This document shows, piece after piece, positions 44,041 through 56,738 of a stretch of DNA of 64,000 bases. The stretch is taken from assembly GCA_933228675.1 (NCBI GenBank), contig OW121743.1:12030464-12094463 (forward strand). The letters run 5' to 3'. This DNA is from Stomorhina lunata. Its lineage: Eukaryota > Arthropoda > Insecta > Diptera > Rhiniidae. The first letter of the stretch is position 1. Each line of letters starts with the position of its first letter. A program made the position numbers and the translations under genes. Below the pieces are notes generated by a model. It was given only the letters and a program-made list of their open reading frames with translations. It was not told where the DNA came from and ran no database searches.

Positions 44041-47000
44041 AGAACTGAACTAGAACTGAACTAGAACTGAACTAGAACTGAACTAGAACTGAACTAGAAC
44101 TGAACTAGAACTAGAACTGAACTAGAACTGAACTAGAACTGAACTAGAACTGAACTAGAACTGAACTAGAACTGAACTAGAACTGAACTAGAACTGAACT
44201 AGAACTGAACTAGAACTGAACTAGAACTGAACTAGAACTGAACTAGAACTGAACTAGAACTGAACTAGAACTAGAACTGAACTAGAACTGAACTAGAACT
44301 GAACTAGAACTGAACTAGAACTGAACTAGAACTGAACTAGAACTGAACTAGAACTGAACTAGAACTGAACTAGAACTGAACTAGAACTGAACTAGAACTG
44401 AACTAGAACTGAACTAGAACTGAACTAGAACTGAACTAGAACTGAACTAGAACTGAACTAGAACTGAACTAGAACTGAACTAGAACTGAACTAGAACTGA
44501 ACTAGAACTGAACTAGAACTGAACTAGAACTGAACTAGAACTGAACTAGAACTGAACTAGAACTGAACTAGAACTGAACTAGAACTGAACTAGAACTGAA
44601 CTAGAACTGAACTAGAACTGAACTAGAACTGAACTAGAACTGAACTAGAACTGAACTAGAACTGAACTAGAACTGAACTAGAACTGAACTAGAACTGAAC
44701 TAGAACTGAACTAGAACTGAACTAGAACTGAACTAGAACTGAACTAGAACTGAACTAGAACTGAACTAGAACTGAACTAGAACTGAACTAGAACTGAACT
44801 AGAACTGAACTAGAACTGAACTAGAACTGAACTAGAACTGAACTAGAACTGAACTAGAACTGAACTAGAACTGAACTAGAACTGAACTAGAACTGAACTA
44901 GAACTGAACTAGAACTGAACTAGAACTGAACTAGAACTGAACTAGAACTGAACTAGAACTGAACTAGAACTGAACTAGAACTGAACTAGAACTGAACTAG
45001 AACTGAACTAGAACTGAACTAGAACTGAACTAGAACTGAACTAGAACTGAACTAGAACTGAACTAGAACTGAACTAGAACTGAACTAGAACTGAACTAGA
45101 ACTGAACTAGAACTGAACTAGAACTGAACTAGAACTGAACTAGAACTGAACTAGAACTGAACTAGAACTGAACTAGAACTGAACTAGAACTGAACTAGAA
45201 CTGAACTAGAACTGAACTAGAACTGAACTAGAACTGAACTAGAACTGAACTAGAACTGAACTAGAACTGAACTAGAACTGAACTAGAACTGAACTAGAAC
45301 TGAACTAGAACTGAACTAGAACTGAACTAGAACTGAACTAGAACTGAACTAGAACTGAACTAGAACTGAACTAGAACTGAACTAGAACTGAACTAGAACT
45401 GAACTAGAACTGAACTAGAACTGAACTAGAACTGAACTAGAACTGAACTAGAACTGAACTAGAACTGAACTAGAACTGAACTAGAACTGAACTAGAACTG
45501 AACTAGAACTGAACTAGAACTGAACTAGAACTGAACTAGAACTGAACTAGAACTGAACTAGAACTGAACTAGAACTGAACTAGAACTGAACTAGAACTGA
45601 ACTAGAACTGAACTAGAACTGAACTAGAACTGAACTAGAACTGAACTAGAACTGAACTAGAACTGAACTAGAACTGAACTAGAACTGAACTAGAACTGAA
45701 CTAGAACTGAACTAGAACTGAACTAGAACTGAACTAGAACTGAACTAGAACTGAACTAGAACTGAACTAGAACTGAACTAGAACTGAACTAGAACTGAAC
45801 TAGAACTGAACTAGAACTGAACTAGAACTGAACTAGAACTGAACTAGAACTGAACTAGAACTGAACTAGAACTGAACTAGAACTGAACTAGAACTGAACT
45901 AGAACTGAACTAGAACTGAACTAGAACTGAACTAGAACTGAACTAGAACTGAACTAGAACTGAACTAGAACTGAACTAGAACTGAACTAGAACTGAACTA
46001 GAACTGAACTAGAACTGAACTAGAACTGAACTAGAACTGAACTAGAACTGAACTAGAACTGAACTAGAACTGAACTAGAACTGAACTAGAACTGAACTAG
46101 AACTGAACTAGAACTGAACTAGAACTGAACTAGAACTGAACTAGAACTGAACTAGAACTGAACTAGAACTGAACTAGAACTGAACTAGAACTGAACTAGA
46201 ACTGAACTAGAACTGAACTAGAACTGAACTAGAACTGAACTAGAACTGAACTAGAACTGAACTAGAACTGAACTAGAACTAGAACTGAACTAGAACTGAA
46301 CTAGAACTAGAACTGAACTAGAACTGAACTAGAACTGAACTAGAACTGAACTAGAACTGAACTAGAACTGAACTAGAACTGAACTAGAACTGAACTAGAA
46401 CTGAACTAGAACTGAACTAGAACTGAACTAGAACTGAACTAGAACTGAACTAGAACTGAACTAGAACTGAACTAGAACTGAACTAGAACTGAACTAGAAC
46501 TGAACTAGAACTGAACTAGAACTGAACTAGAACTGAACTAGAACTGAACTAGAACTGAACTAGAACTGAACTAGAACTGAACTAGAACTGAACTAGAACT
46601 GAACTAGAACTGAACTAGAACTGAACTAGAACTGAACTAGAACTGAACTAGAACTGAACTAGAACTGAACTAGAACTGAACTAGAACTGAACTAGAACTG
46701 AACTAGAACTGAACTAGAACTGAACTAGAACTGAACTAGAACTGAACTAGAACTGAACTAGAACTGAACTAGAACTGAACTAGAACTGAACTAGAACTGA
46801 ACTAGAACTGAACTAGAACTGAACTAGAACTGAACTAGAACTGAACTAGAACTGAACTAGAACTGAACTAGAACTGAACTAGAACTGAACTAGAACTGAA
46901 CTAGAACTGAACTAGAACTGAACTAGAACTGAACTAGAACTGAACTAGAACTGAACTAGAACTGAACTAGAACTGAACTAGAACTGAACTAGAACTGAAC

Positions 47001-47066
47001 TAGAACTGAACTAGAACTGAACTAGAACTGAACTAGAACTAGAACTGAACTAGAACTGAACTAGAA
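44041..47066. repeat. 11-bp satellite array 1 (AGAACTGAACT, about 275 units)
   Basis: About 3 kb of almost perfect AGAACTGAACT repeats. The only departures are a handful of shortened units (AGAACTAGAACT, near 44107, 44268, 46279, 46304 and 47039). Homogeneity is far higher than in the 29-bp array, suggesting recent expansion. Confidence 0.98.
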
Positions 47067-47207
47067 GTTTCTTTAAACTTTGAATTGCGGAGATGGTTCT
47101 ATCGATTAAAATAAAGATTTCATACATTTAATGTGGGGTATAACTCCCAGCTATAGTGGGGTCCATAGTAGATATATTTGTTATCAAATATAAACAATTT
47201 CTAAATA
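47067..47207. repeat. Right flank of the satellite block, copy 1
   Basis: AACTTTGAATTGCGGAGATGG to ATATAAACAATTTCTAAATA. It matches 56311-56440 with scattered substitutions. It stops at the assembly gap. Confidence 0.88.
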
Positions 47208-47407
47208 NNNNNNNNNNNNNNNNNNNNNNNNNNNNNNNNNNNNNNNNNNNNNNNNNNNNNNNNNNNNNNNNNNNNNNNNNNNNNNNNNNNNNNNNNNNNN
47301 NNNNNNNNNNNNNNNNNNNNNNNNNNNNNNNNNNNNNNNNNNNNNNNNNNNNNNNNNNNNNNNNNNNNNNNNNNNNNNNNNNNNNNNNNNNNNNNNNNNN
47401 NNNNNNN
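47208..47407. other. Assembly gap of exactly 200 Ns
   Basis: Exactly 200 undetermined bases, a typical placeholder length, so the true distance is unknown. Sequence on the right side restarts at the point (AACTTTATAAAAGTCTAACC) that precedes array 1 at 40895. Confidence 0.99.
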
Positions 47408-47449
47408 AACTTTATAAAAGTCTAACCCTTTCAATGGACATTTTTTTTT

Positions 47450-50400
47450 TTAAATTTTTAAAAAATTTCCTATAAAAAGTAAATTTTTGAAAAATTTGCT
47501 ATAAAAAGTAAATTTTTGAAATATTTGCTATAAAAAGTAAATTTTTGAAAAATTTGCTATAAAAAGTAAATTTTTGAAAAAATTGCTATAAAAAGTAAAT
47601 TTTTGAAAAATTTGCTATAAAAAGTAAATTTTTGAAAAATTTGCTATAAAAAGTAAATTTTTGAAAAATTTGCTATAAAAAGTAAATTTTTGAAAAATTT
47701 GCTATAAAAAGTAAATTTTTGAAAAATTTCCTATAAAAAGCAAATTTTTTAAAAAATTCCTATAAAAAGTAAATTTTTTAAAAATTTCCTATAAAAAGTA
47801 AATTTTTGAAAAATTTCCTATAAAATGTAAATTTTTTAAAAATTTCCTATAAAAAGTAAATTTTTGAAAAACTTCCTATAAAAAGTAAATTTTTGAAAAA
47901 TTTTCAATAAAGAAAGTAAATTTTTGAAAAATTTCCTATAAAAAGTAAATTTTTTAAAATTTCCCATAAAAAGTAAATTTTTGAAAAATTTCCTATAAAA
48001 AGTAAATTTTTAAAAAATTTCCTATAAAAAGTAAATTTTTGAAAAATTTCCTATAAAAAGTAAATTTTTGAAAAATTTGCTATAAAAAGTAAATTTTTGA
48101 AAAATTTGCTATAAAAAGTAAATTTTTGAATAATTTCCTATAAAAAGTAAATTTTTGAAAAATTTCCTATAAAAAGTAAATTTTTGAAAAATTTGCTATA
48201 AAAAGTAAATTTTTGAATAATTTCCTATAAAAAGTAAATTTTTGAAAAATTTCCTATAAAAAGTAAATTTTTGAAAAATTTCCTATAAAAAGTAAATTTT
48301 TGAAAAATTTCCTATAAAAAGTAAATTTTTGAAAAATTTCCTATAAAAAGTAAATTTTTGAAAAATTCCCTATAAAAAGTAAATTTTTGAAAAATTTCCT
48401 ATAAAAAGTAAATTTTTGAAAAATTTCTTATAAAAAGTAAATTTTTAAAAAATTTCCCATAAAAAGTAAATTTTTGAAAAATTTCCTATAAAAAGTAAAT
48501 TTTTGAAAAATTTCCTATAAAAAGTAAATCTTTGAAAAATTTCCTATAAAAAGTAAATCTTTGAAAAATTTCCTATAAAAAGTAAATTTTTAAAAAATTT
48601 CCTATAAAAAGTAAATTTTTGAAAAATTTTCTATAAAAAGTAAATTTTTGAAAAATTTCCTATAAAAAGTAAATTTTTGGAAAATTTCCTATAAAAAGTA
48701 AATTTTTGAAAAATTTCCTATAAAAAGTAAATTTTTGAAAAATTTCCTATAAAAAGTAAATTTTTGAAAAATTTCCTATAAAAGTAAATTTTAAAAAAAT
48801 TTTCTATAATAAGTAAATTTTTTAAAAATTTCCTATAAAAAGTAAATTTTTGAAAAATTTCCTATAAAAGGTAAATTTTTGAATAATTTCCTATAAAAAG
48901 TAAATTTTTGAAAAATTTCCTATAAAAAGTAAATTTTTGAAAAGTTTCCTATAAAAAGTAAATTTTTGAAAAATTTCCTATTAAAAGTAAATTTTTGAAA
49001 GATATCCTATAAAAAGTAAATTTTTGAAAGATATCCTATAAAAAGTAAATTTTTGTAAAATTTCCTATAAAAAGTAAATTTTTGTAAAATTTCCTATAAA
49101 AAGTAAATTTTTGAAAAATTTCCTATAAAAAGTAAATTTTTGAAAAATTTCCTATAAAAAGTAAATTTTTGAAAAATTTCCTATAAAAAGTAAATTTTTG
49201 AAAAATTTCTTATAAAAAGTAAATTTTTGAAAAATTTGCTATAAAAAATAAATTTTTGAAAAATTTGCTATAAAAAGTAAATTTTTGAAAAATTTGCTAT
49301 AATAAGTAAATTTTTGAAAAATTTGCTATAAAAAGTAAATTTTGAAAAATTTTGCTATAAAAAGTAAATTTTTGAAAAGTTTGCTATAAAAAGTAAATTT
49401 TTGAAAAATTTGCTATAAAAAATAAATTTTTGAAAAATTTGCTATAAAAAGTAAATTTTTGAAAAATTTGCTATAATAAGTAAATTTTTGAAAAATTTGC
49501 TATAAAAAGTAAATTTTGAAAAATTTTGCTATAAAAAGTAAATTTTTGAAAAATTTCCTATAAAAAGTAAATTTTTGAAAAATTTCCTATAAAAAGTAAA
49601 TTTTTGAAAAATTTCCTATAAAAAGTAAATTTTGAAAAATTTCCTATAAAAAGTAATTTTTTGAAAAATTTCCTATAAAAAGTAAATTTTTGAAAAATTT
49701 CCTATAAAAAGTAAATTTTTGAAAAACTTCCTATAAAAAGTAAATTTTTGAAAAATTTTCAATAAAGAAAGTAAATTGTTGAAAAATTTCCTATAAAAAG
49801 TAAATTTTTTTAAATTTCCCATAAAAAGTAAATTTTTGAAAAATTTCCTATAAAAAGTAAATTTTTAAAAAATTTCCTATAAAAAGTAAATTTTTGAAAA
49901 ATTTCCTATAAAAAGTAAATTTTTGAAAAATTTGCCATAAAAAGTAAATTTTTGAAAAATTTGCCATAAAAAGTAAATTTTTGAAAAATTTGCTATAAAA
50001 AGTAAATTTTTGAATAATTTCCTATAAAAAGTAAATTTTTGAAAAATTTCCTATAAAAAGTAAATTTTTGAAAAATTTCCTATAAAAAGTAAATTTTTGA
50101 AAAATTTCCTATAAAAAGTAAATTTTTGAAAAATTTCCTATAAAAAGTAAATTTTTGAAAAATTCCCTATAAAAAGTAAATTTTTGAAAAATTTCCTATA
50201 AAAAGTAAATTTTTGAAAAATTTCTTATAAAAAGTAAATTTTTAAAAAATTTCCCATAAAAAGTAAATTTTTGAAGAATTTCCTATAAAAATTAGATTTT
50301 GGAAAAATTTCCTATCAAAAGTAAATTTTTGAAAAATTTCCTATAAAAAGTAAATTTTTAAAAAATTTCCTATAAAAAGTAAATTTTTCAAAAATTTCCT

Positions 50401-53400
50401 ATAAAAATTAGATTTTGGAAAAATTTCCTATCAAAAGTAAATTTTTGAAAAATTTCCTACAAAAAGTAAGTTTTTAAAAAATTTCCTATAAAAAGTAAAT
50501 TTTTCAAAAATTTCCTATAAAAGTAAATTTTTGAAAAATTTCCTATAAAAGTAAATTTTTAAAAAATTTCCTATAAAAAGTAAATTTTTGAAAAATTTCC
50601 TATAAAAAGTAAATTTTTGAAAAAATTCCTATAAAAAGTAAATTTTTGAAAAATTTTCTATAAAAAGAAAATTTTTAAAAAATTTCCTATAAAAAGTAAA
50701 TTTTTGAAAAATTCCCATAAAAAGTAAATTTTTAAAAAAATTCCTATAAAAAGTAAATTTTTGAAAAATTTGCTATAAAAAGTAAATTTTTGAAAAATTT
50801 GCTATAAAAAGCAAATTTTTGAAAGATTTCCTATAAAAAGAAAATTTTTGAAAAATTTCCTATAAAAAGTAAATTTTTGAAATATTTCCTATAAGAAGTA
50901 AATTTTTGAAAAATTTCCTATAAAAAGTAAATTTTTTATAATAAGTAAATTTTTTAAAAATTTCCTATAAAAAGTAAATTTTTTAAAAATTTCCTATAAA
51001 AAGTAAATTTTTGAAAAATTTCCTATAAATGGTAAATTTTTGAATAATTTCCTATAAAAAGTAAATTTTTGAAAAATTTCCTATAAAAAGTAAATTTTTG
51101 AAAAATTTCCTATAAAAAGTAAATTTTTGAAAAATTTCCTATAAAAAGTAAATTTTTGAAAAATTTCCTATAAAAAGTAAATTTTTGAAAAATTTCCTAT
51201 AAAAAGTAAATTTTTGAAAAATTTCCTATAAAAAGTAAATTTTTGAAAAATTTCCTATAAAAAGTAAATTTTTTAAAAAATTCCTATTAAAAGTAATTTC
51301 TTAAAAAATTTCCTATAAAAATTAATTTTGAAAAATTTCCTATAAAAATTAATTTTTGAAAAATTTCCTAAAAAAAAGTAAATTTTTGAAAAATTTCCTA
51401 TAAAAAGTAAATTTTTGAAAAATTTCCTATAAAAAGTAAATTTTTGAAAAATTTCCTATAAAAAGTAAATTTTTGAAAAATTTCCTATAAAAAGTAAATT
51501 TTTGAAAAATTTGCTATAAAAAGTAAATTTTGAAAAATTTTGCTATAAAAAGTAAATTTTTGAAAAGTTTGCTATAAAAAGTAAATTTTTGAAAAATTTG
51601 CTATAAAAAATAAATTTTTGAAAAATTTGCTATAAAAAGTAAATTTTTGAAAAATTTGCTATAATAAGTAAATTTTTGAAAAATTTGCTATAAAAAGTAA
51701 ATTTTGAAAAATTTTGCTATAAAAAGTAAATTTTTGAAAAATTTCCTATAAAAAGTAAATTTTTGAAAAATTTCCTATAAAAAGTAAATTTTTGAAAAAT
51801 TTCCTATAAAAAGTAAATTTTTGAAAAATTTCCTATAAAAAGTAAATTTTTGAAAAATTTCCTATAAAAAGTAAATTTTTGAAAAATTTCCTATAAAAAG
51901 TAAATTTTTGAAAAACTTCCTATAAAAAGTAAATTTTTGAAAAATTTTCAATAAAGAAAGTAAATTGTTGAAAAATTTCCTATAAAAAGTAAATTTTTTT
52001 AAATTTCCCATAAAAAGTAAATTTTTGAAAAATTTCCTATAAAAAGTAAATTTTTAAAAAATTTCCTATAAAAAGTAAATTTTTGAAAAATTTCCTATAA
52101 AAAGTAAATTTTTGAAAAATTTGCCATAAAAAGTAAATTTTTGAAAAATTTGCCATAAAAAGTAAATTTTTGAAAAATTTGCTATAAAAAGTAAATTTTT
52201 GAATAATTTCCTATAAAAAGTAAATTTTTGAAAAATTTCCTATAAAAAGTAAATTTTTGAAAAATTTCCTATAAAAAGTAAATTTTTGAAAAATTTCCTA
52301 TAAAAAGTAAATTTTTGAAAAATTTCCTATAAAAAGTAAATTTTTGAAAAATTCCCTATAAAAAGTAAATTTTGAAAAATTTCCTATAAAAAGTAAATTT
52401 TTGAAAAATTTCTTATAAAAAGTAAATTTTAAAAAATTTCCCATAAAAAGTAAATTTTTGAAAAATTTCCTATAAAAATTAGATTTTGGAAAAATTTCCT
52501 ATCAAAAGTAAATTTTTGAAAAATTTCCTATAAAAAGTAAATTTTTAAAAAATTTCCTATAAAAAGTAAATTTTTCAAAAATTTCCTATAAAAATTAGAT
52601 TTTGGAAAAATTTCCTATCAAAAGTAAATTTTTGAAAAATTTCCTACAAAAAGTAAATTTTTAAAAAATTTCCTATAAAAAGTAAATTTTTCAAAAATTT
52701 CCTATAAAAGTAAATTTTTGAAAAATTTCCTATAAAAGTAAATTTTTAAAAAATTTCCTATAAAAAGTAAATTTTTGAAAAATTTCCTATAAAAAGTAAA
52801 TTTTTGAAAAAATTCCTATAAAAAGTAAATTTTTGAAAAATTTTCTATAAAAAGAAAATTTTTAAAAAATTTCCTATAAAAAGTAAATTTTTGAAAAATT
52901 CCCATAAAAAGTAAATTTTTAAAAAATTCCTATAAAAAGTAAATTTTTGAAAAATTTGCTATAAAAAGTAAATTTTTGAAAAATTTGCTATAAAAAGCAA
53001 ATTTTTGAAAGATTTCCTATAAAAAGAAAATTTTTGAAAAATTTCCTATAAAAAGTAAATTTTTGAAATATTTCCTATAAGAAGTAAATTTTTGAAAAAT
53101 TTCCTATAAAAAGTAAATTTTTTATAATAAGTAAATTTTTTAAAAATTTCCTATAAAAAGTAAATTTTTGAAAAATTTCCTATAAAAGGTAAATTTTTGA
53201 ATAATTTCCTATAAAAAGTAAATTTTTGAAAAATTTCCTATAAAAAGTAAATTTTTGAAAAATTTCCTATAAAAAGTAAATTTTTGAAAAATTTCCTATA
53301 AAAAGTAAATTTTTGAAAAATTTCCTATAAAAAGTAAATTTTTGAAAAATTTCCTATAAAAAGTAAATTTTTGAAAAATTTCCTATAAAAAGTAAATTTT

Positions 53401-55910
53401 TGAAAAATTTCCTATAAAAAGTAAATTTTTTAAAAAATTCCTATTAAAAGTAATTTCTTAAAAAATTTCCTATAAAAATTAATTTTTGAAAAATTTCCTA
53501 TAAAAATTAATTTTTGAAAAATTTCCTAAAAAAAAGTAAATTTTTGAAAAATTTCCTATAAAAAGTAAATTTTTGAAAATTTCCTATAAAAAGTAAATTT
53601 TTGAAAAATTTCCTATGAAAAGAAAATTTTTGAAAAATTTCCTATAAAAAGAAAATTTTTGAAAAATTTCCTATAAAAAGAAAATTTTTGAAAATTTTCC
53701 TATAAAAAGAAAATTTTTGAAAAATTTCCTATAAAAAGAAAATTTTTGAAAAATTTTCTATAAAAAGTAAATTTTTGAAAAATTTCCTATAAAAAGTAAA
53801 TTTGAAAAATTTGCTATAAAAAGTAAATTTTTGAAGAAATTCCTATTAAAAGTAATTTCTTAAAAAATTTCCTAAAAAAAAGTAAATTTTTGAAAAATTT
53901 CCTAAAAAAAGTTAATTTTTGAAAAATTTCCTATAAAAAGTAAATTTTTGAAAAATTTCCTATAAAAAGTAAATTTTTTAAAAATTTTTTAAAAAAATAA
54001 ATATTTGAAAAATTTCCTATAAAAAGTAAATTTTTGAAAAATTTCCTATAAAAGGTAAATTTTTGAATAATTTCCTATAAAAAGTAAATTTTTGAAAAAT
54101 TTCCTATAAAAAGTAAATTTTTGAAAAGTTTCCTATAAAAAGTAAATTTTTGAAAAATTTCCTATTAAAAGTAAATTTTTGAAAGATATCCTATAAAAAG
54201 TAAATTTTTGAAAGATATCCTATAAAAAGTAAATTTTTGTAAAATTTCCTATAAAAAGTAAATTTTTGTAAAATTTCCTATAAAAAGTAAATTATTGAAA
54301 AATTTCCTATAAAAAGTAAATTTTTGAAAAATTTCCTATAAAAAGTAAATTTTTGAAAAATTTCCTATAAAAAGTAAATTTTTGAAAAATTTCTTATAAA
54401 AAGTAAATTTTTGAAAAATTTGCTATAAAAAATAAATTTTTGAAAAATTTGCTATAAAAAGTAAATTTTTGAAAAATTTGCTATAATAAGTAAATTTTTG
54501 AAAAATTTGCTATAAAAAGTAAATTTTGAAAAATTTTGCTATAAAAAGTAAATTTTTGAAAAATTTGCTATAAAAAGTAAATTTTTGAAAAATTTGCTAT
54601 AAAAAGTAAATTTTTGAAAAATTTCCTATAAAAAGTAAATTTTTGAAAAATTTCCTATAAAAAGTAAATTTTTGAAAAATTTCCTATAAAAAGTAAATTT
54701 TTGAAAAATTTCTTATAAAAAGTAAATTTTTGAAAAATTTCCTATAAAAAGTAAATTTTTGAAAAATTTCCTATAAAAAGTAAATTTTTGAAAAATTTCC
54801 TATAAAAAGTAAATTTTTGAAAAATTTCCTATAAAAAGTAAATTTTTGAAAAATTTCCTATAAAAAGTAAATTTTTGAAAAATTTCCTATAAAAAGTAAA
54901 TTTTTGAAAAATTTCCTATAAAAAGCAAATTTTTGAAAAATTTCCTATAAAAAGCAAATTTTTTAAAAATTTCCTATAAAAAGTAAATTTTTGAAAAAAT
55001 TCCTATAAAAAGTAAATTTTTGAAAAATTTTCTATAAAAAGAAAATTTTTAAAAAATTTCCTATAAAAAGTAAATTTTTGAAAAATTTGCCATAAAAAGT
55101 AAATTTTTAAAAAAATTTCCTATAAAAAGTTAATTTTTGAAAAATTTGCTATAAAAAGTAAATTTTTGAAAAAATTGCTAGAAAAAGTAAATTTTTGAAA
55201 AATTTGCTATAAAAAGTAAATTTTTGAAAAGTTTGCTATAAAAAGTAAATTTTTGAAAAATTTGCTATAAAAAGTAAATTTTTGGAAAAATTTCCTAAAA
55301 AGTAAATTTTTGATAAATTTCCTATAAAAAGCAAATTTTTGAAAAATTTCCTATAAAAAGCAAATTTTTTAAAAATTTCCTATAAAAAGTAAATTTTTGA
55401 AAAAATTCCTATAAAAAGTAAATTTTTGAAAAATTTTCTATAAAAAGAAAATTTTTAAAAAATTTCCTATAAAAAGTAAATTTTTGAAAAATTTCCCATA
55501 AAAAGTAAATTTTTAAAAAAATTTCCTATAAAAAGTTAATTTTTGAAAAATTTGCTATAAAAAGTAAATTTTTGAAAAATTGCTAGAAAAAGTAAATTTT
55601 TGAAAAATTTGCTATAAAAAGTAAATTTTTGAAAAGTTTGCTATAAAAAGTAAATTTTTGAAAAATTTGCTATAAAAAGTAAATTTTTGAAAAGTTTGCT
55701 ATAAAAAGTAAATTTTTGAAAAATTTGCTATAAAAAGTAAATTTTTGAAAAGTTTGCTATAAAAAGTAAATTGTTGAAAAATTTCCTATAAGAAGGAAAT
55801 TTTTGGAAAAATTCCTATAAAAAGTAAATATTTGAAAAATTTCCTATAAAAGGAAATTTTTAAAAAATTTCCTATAAAAGTAATTTTTTTAAAAAATTTC
55901 CTATAAAAAG
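47450..55910. repeat. 29-bp satellite array 2 (about 290 units)
   Basis: Same unit as array 1 but almost three times longer, and richer in GCTATAA units at its left. Large internal duplications can be read from rare variants: AAAGAAAGTAAATTGTTG at 49765 recurs at 51954 and ATTAGATTTTGG at 50291 recurs at 52478, an offset of about 2.19 kb. A GAAAGATATCC pair at 49001 recurs at 54185, about 5.18 kb away. These are the expected products of unequal exchange. Confidence 0.97.
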
Positions 55911-56116
55911 TTTGTTGCCTAAAAAATTATTTTCTTCTCAACTTAATTTTAGGAGAAAATGTGATTCCTTATTCAAGTGGCAGGCACTGTACTAATGTTG
56001 TTGCCTAATATTAAAAATTGTATATTTAATGTTGACATTCCCTATGTACGTATGAGTAATATTTAATACAATTCAACTGTGTTTTTGCATCAACAATAAT
56101 ATTTGGTACAATCCCT

Positions 56117-56313
56117 AGAACTGAACTAGAACTGAACTACAACTGAACTAGAACTGAACTAGAACTGAACTAGAACTGAACTAGAACTGAACTAGAACTG
56201 AACTAGAACTGAACTAGAACTGAACTAGAACTGAACTAGAACTGAACTAGAACTGAACTAGAACTGAACTAGAACTGAACTAAAACTGAAGTAGAACTGA
56301 ACTAGAACTGAAA
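56117..56313. repeat. 11-bp satellite array 2 (about 18 units)
   Basis: Short array of AGAACTGAACT with some point variants (CTACAACTG, CTAAAACTGAAGT). It occupies the same position as array 1 but is about 15 times shorter. Confidence 0.95.
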
Positions 56314-56440
56314 CTTTGAGAGATGGTCTTATCAATTAAAATGAAGATTTCATACATTTAATGTAGGGTTTAACTCCCAGCTATGGTGGGGTCCATAGTA
56401 TATATATTTTTTATCAAATATAAACAATTTCAAAGTTTTT

Positions 56441-56738
56441 TTTTTGTAATAAAGTACCACTCATTTTATTATTTGAATGCATTTTGATGTGAGATAAAAC
56501 TTTAAACAAATAAAACATTAAAACAAATAACAAAAAATATATGTAGAATTACGTATTAATAATTAATTAAAAAATATTTTGATTTCGTTTCATTGTGTGA
56601 ATATTATATAGTAAGTAAGTATAGGTATGTGTATATGTATATGTGTGTAGGTGTATATGTACATTAAGAAGAGAATGCTGAAAAGAGAAAACAATATATA
56701 ATTATATTTAAGTATAAAGAATTAGAGATTAGGACCCC
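56441..56738 (-). other. Probable 3' UTR of the MADF-BESS gene
   Basis: AT-rich DNA between the stop codon and the satellite flank. An AATAAA on the minus strand (TTTATT at about 56465-56470) is a reasonable polyadenylation signal about 270 bp past the stop. Includes a GTATATGTGTGTAGG-type low-complexity run at 56625-56660. Confidence 0.4.

Larger units (their letters stand above)
40895..56440. repeat. Compound satellite block present twice around the gap
   Basis: Block one is 40895-47207; block two is 47408-56440. Both run in the same order: AACTTTATAAAAGTCTAACC flank, 29-bp array, spacer, 11-bp array, flank ending ATATAAACAATTTC. Non-array parts are nearly identical while array lengths differ greatly (29-bp: 2.9 against 8.5 kb; 11-bp: 3.0 against 0.2 kb). 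Confidence 0.9.

Noticed and set aside
40945..47066. CRISPR-like regular repeats
   Set aside because: The repeats are directly adjoining with no unique spacers; they are satellite DNA in a eukaryotic genome.
47156..47434. Open frames spanning the run of Ns
   Set aside because: They consist almost entirely of undetermined residues across an assembly gap.
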